From: MAG-120531 sp038125995
GTDB taxonomy: Bacteria > Bacteroidota > Bacteroidia > Flavobacteriales > Flavobacteriaceae
NCBI GenBank assembly: GCA_038125995.1
Contig: JAYPEX010000001.1
Span: 62,001-126,000 of the forward strand
DNA: 64,000 nt
Direction: 5' to 3'
Positions 63,198-64,000 of the stretch are shown in pieces (the stretch's first letter is position 1; each line of letters begins with the position of its first letter). The notes beneath the pieces were generated by a model, which worked only from the letters and a program-made list of their open reading frames with translations, searched no databases and was not told the DNA's origin. The translations under genes and the position numbers were made by a program.

Positions 63198-64000
63198 ATG
63201 AAAAAATCACTTCTTCTTATAGGTATACTATTGCCATTATTGAGCATGAGTCAAACCAAATTATCTAAAGTAGAAAAACAAATTGTTAAGACCATTCGCA
63301 AAAACTCTGCAGATCAAATCAACTTTTTAGAGAAGGTTGTTAATATTAATTCTGGAAGTTTAAATCTCGAAGGTGTTCGTGAAGTGGGATCTGTTTTTGA
63401 CGATGCTTTTAGGGAAATTAATTTTGACACTAAATGGATTGAGATGCCCTCTGGAATGAATAGAGCGGGGCATTTTTTTGCAGAGCGAAAAGGTACCAAA
63501 GGAAAACGAATCTTATTGATAGGTCATTTAGATACAGTCTTTGAAGAAAATTCTCCTTTTCAAAAATTTGAGCGAATCGATGACAGGTTAGCTCATGCTC
63601 CTGGAGGAAATGATATGAAGGGTGGCGATGTGGTAATTCTTTACGCCTTAAAAGCCTTGCAAGAAAATAATTTGATTGATGATGCTCAGATCATTGTAGC
63701 CTTTACAGGAGATGAAGAAAGCACTGGTAAACCACTTTCTGTTTCGAGAAAAGATTTAATCGAAGCTGGAAAGCGATCAGATGTGGCTCTTGGTTTTGAA
63801 ACTGCCACAGGATACGATTATGCAACAGTTGCTAGAAGAGGAGCTTCTGGTTGGGAGGTTAAAGTATCAGGGAAAAGAGCTCACTCATCAGGTGTTTTTA
63901 GTGAACATGTTGGAGCAGGTGCTATTTTTGAAATGGGTCGTATCTTAAACGATTTTTATGAGGAAGTAAAAGGTGAAGATTTATTGACATTTAACCCAGG
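63198..64000 (+). CDS. M20 family metallopeptidase, secreted (partial, C-terminus off window)
   Basis: The 267 residues present begin MKKSLLLIGI, a signal peptide (about 1-18). The dizinc M20 motifs follow: GHLDTV with His110 and Asp112, GGNDMKGG with Asp139, and GDEES with the catalytic Glu173. Family members are aminoacylases, carboxypeptidases or dipeptidases; the exact activity cannot be set. The gap before it (63145-63197) contains only a near-match (TATTTTG) to the promoter box. Confidence 0.85.
   Translation, partial: MKKSLLLIGILLPLLSMSQTKLSKVEKQIVKTIRKNSADQINFLEKVVNINSGSLNLEGVREVGSVFDDAFREINFDTKWIEMPSGMNRAGHFFAERKGTKGKRILLIGHLDTVFEENSPFQKFERIDDRLAHAPGGNDMKGGDVVILYALKALQENNLIDDAQIIVAFTGDEESTGKPLSVSRKDLIEAGKRSDVALGFETATGYDYATVARRGASGWEVKVSGKRAHSSGVFSEHVGAGAIFEMGRILNDFYEEVKGEDLLTFNP

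Noticed and set aside
1..64000. CRISPR arrays, tRNA genes, rRNA genes, insertion sequences, prophage
   Set aside because: No regularly spaced repeats, cloverleaf-like stretches, transposases or integrases were seen on either strand by eye.

Overview
The window is a piece of chromosome from a Bacteroidetes bacterium, most likely a marine member of the Flavobacteriaceae. The evidence is an AT-rich sequence, a SusC/SusD outer-membrane pair, a PafA-type alkaline phosphatase, secreted lipoproteins, start codons with A/T-rich leaders instead of Shine-Dalgarno boxes, and repeated promoters of the Bacteroidetes type (TTG, 18-20 bp, then TAnnTTTG). I saw no tRNA, rRNA, CRISPR array, insertion sequence, phage gene or integrase. 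Almost all of it is core genome.

Left part (1-20.7 kb). The window opens in a minus-strand Mla-type ABC lipid transporter (ATPase cut by the edge, then permease). Next are pafA, a ketoacyl synthase III/glycosyltransferase pair, and gcvP with a clear terminator. A degenerate UbiA-like membrane protein, a rhodanese lipoprotein, an M3 oligopeptidase and purK-purE follow. Divergent from purK is a tight plus-strand run, adk-obg-mpl, then radC, a deacetylase-like protein and a HAD nucleotidase. These converge on minus-strand rarA and rlmB.

Middle part (20.7-28.4 kb). This is the main accessory block, all on the minus strand: SusC, SusD and a third lipoprotein between a good promoter and a strong terminator. 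Beside it are two tandem paralogous secreted proteins of unknown function with their own promoter.

Ribosomal block (28.4-45.7 kb). One consensus promoter precedes a continuous str-S10-spc-alpha cluster: rpsL, rpsG, fusA, rpsJ, rplCDWB, rpsS, rplV, rpsC, rplP, rpmC, rpsQ, rplNXE, rpsNH, rplFR, rpsE, rpmD, rplO, secY, infA, rpmJ, rpsMKD, rpoA, rplQ. It ends at a terminator. Gaps inside it (rpsJ-rplC, rpsN-rpsH, rpsK-rpsD) contain inverted repeats that look like regulatory RNA leaders.

Right part (45.7-64 kb). carA, eno and gltA come first, the last two each followed by a terminator. Then come two amidinotransferase-fold hydrolases (DDAH-like and CtlX-like) next to argS, then ffh-folD-VOC protein, a minus-strand hydrolase/lipoprotein pair, and queE with a methyltransferase. 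A minus-strand trio (NamZ-like muramidase, YkgJ-like cysteine-cluster protein, fatty-acid hydroxylase) is followed by an FtsX-like permease and an M20 peptidase cut by the edge.

I found no convincing wholly new multi-gene system. The best leads are the structured RNA region before rplC, the probable S4 leader before rpsD, the tandem secreted paralogues, the amidinotransferase pair beside argS, and two genes whose promoters sit so close to the ATG that their mRNAs may be leaderless.
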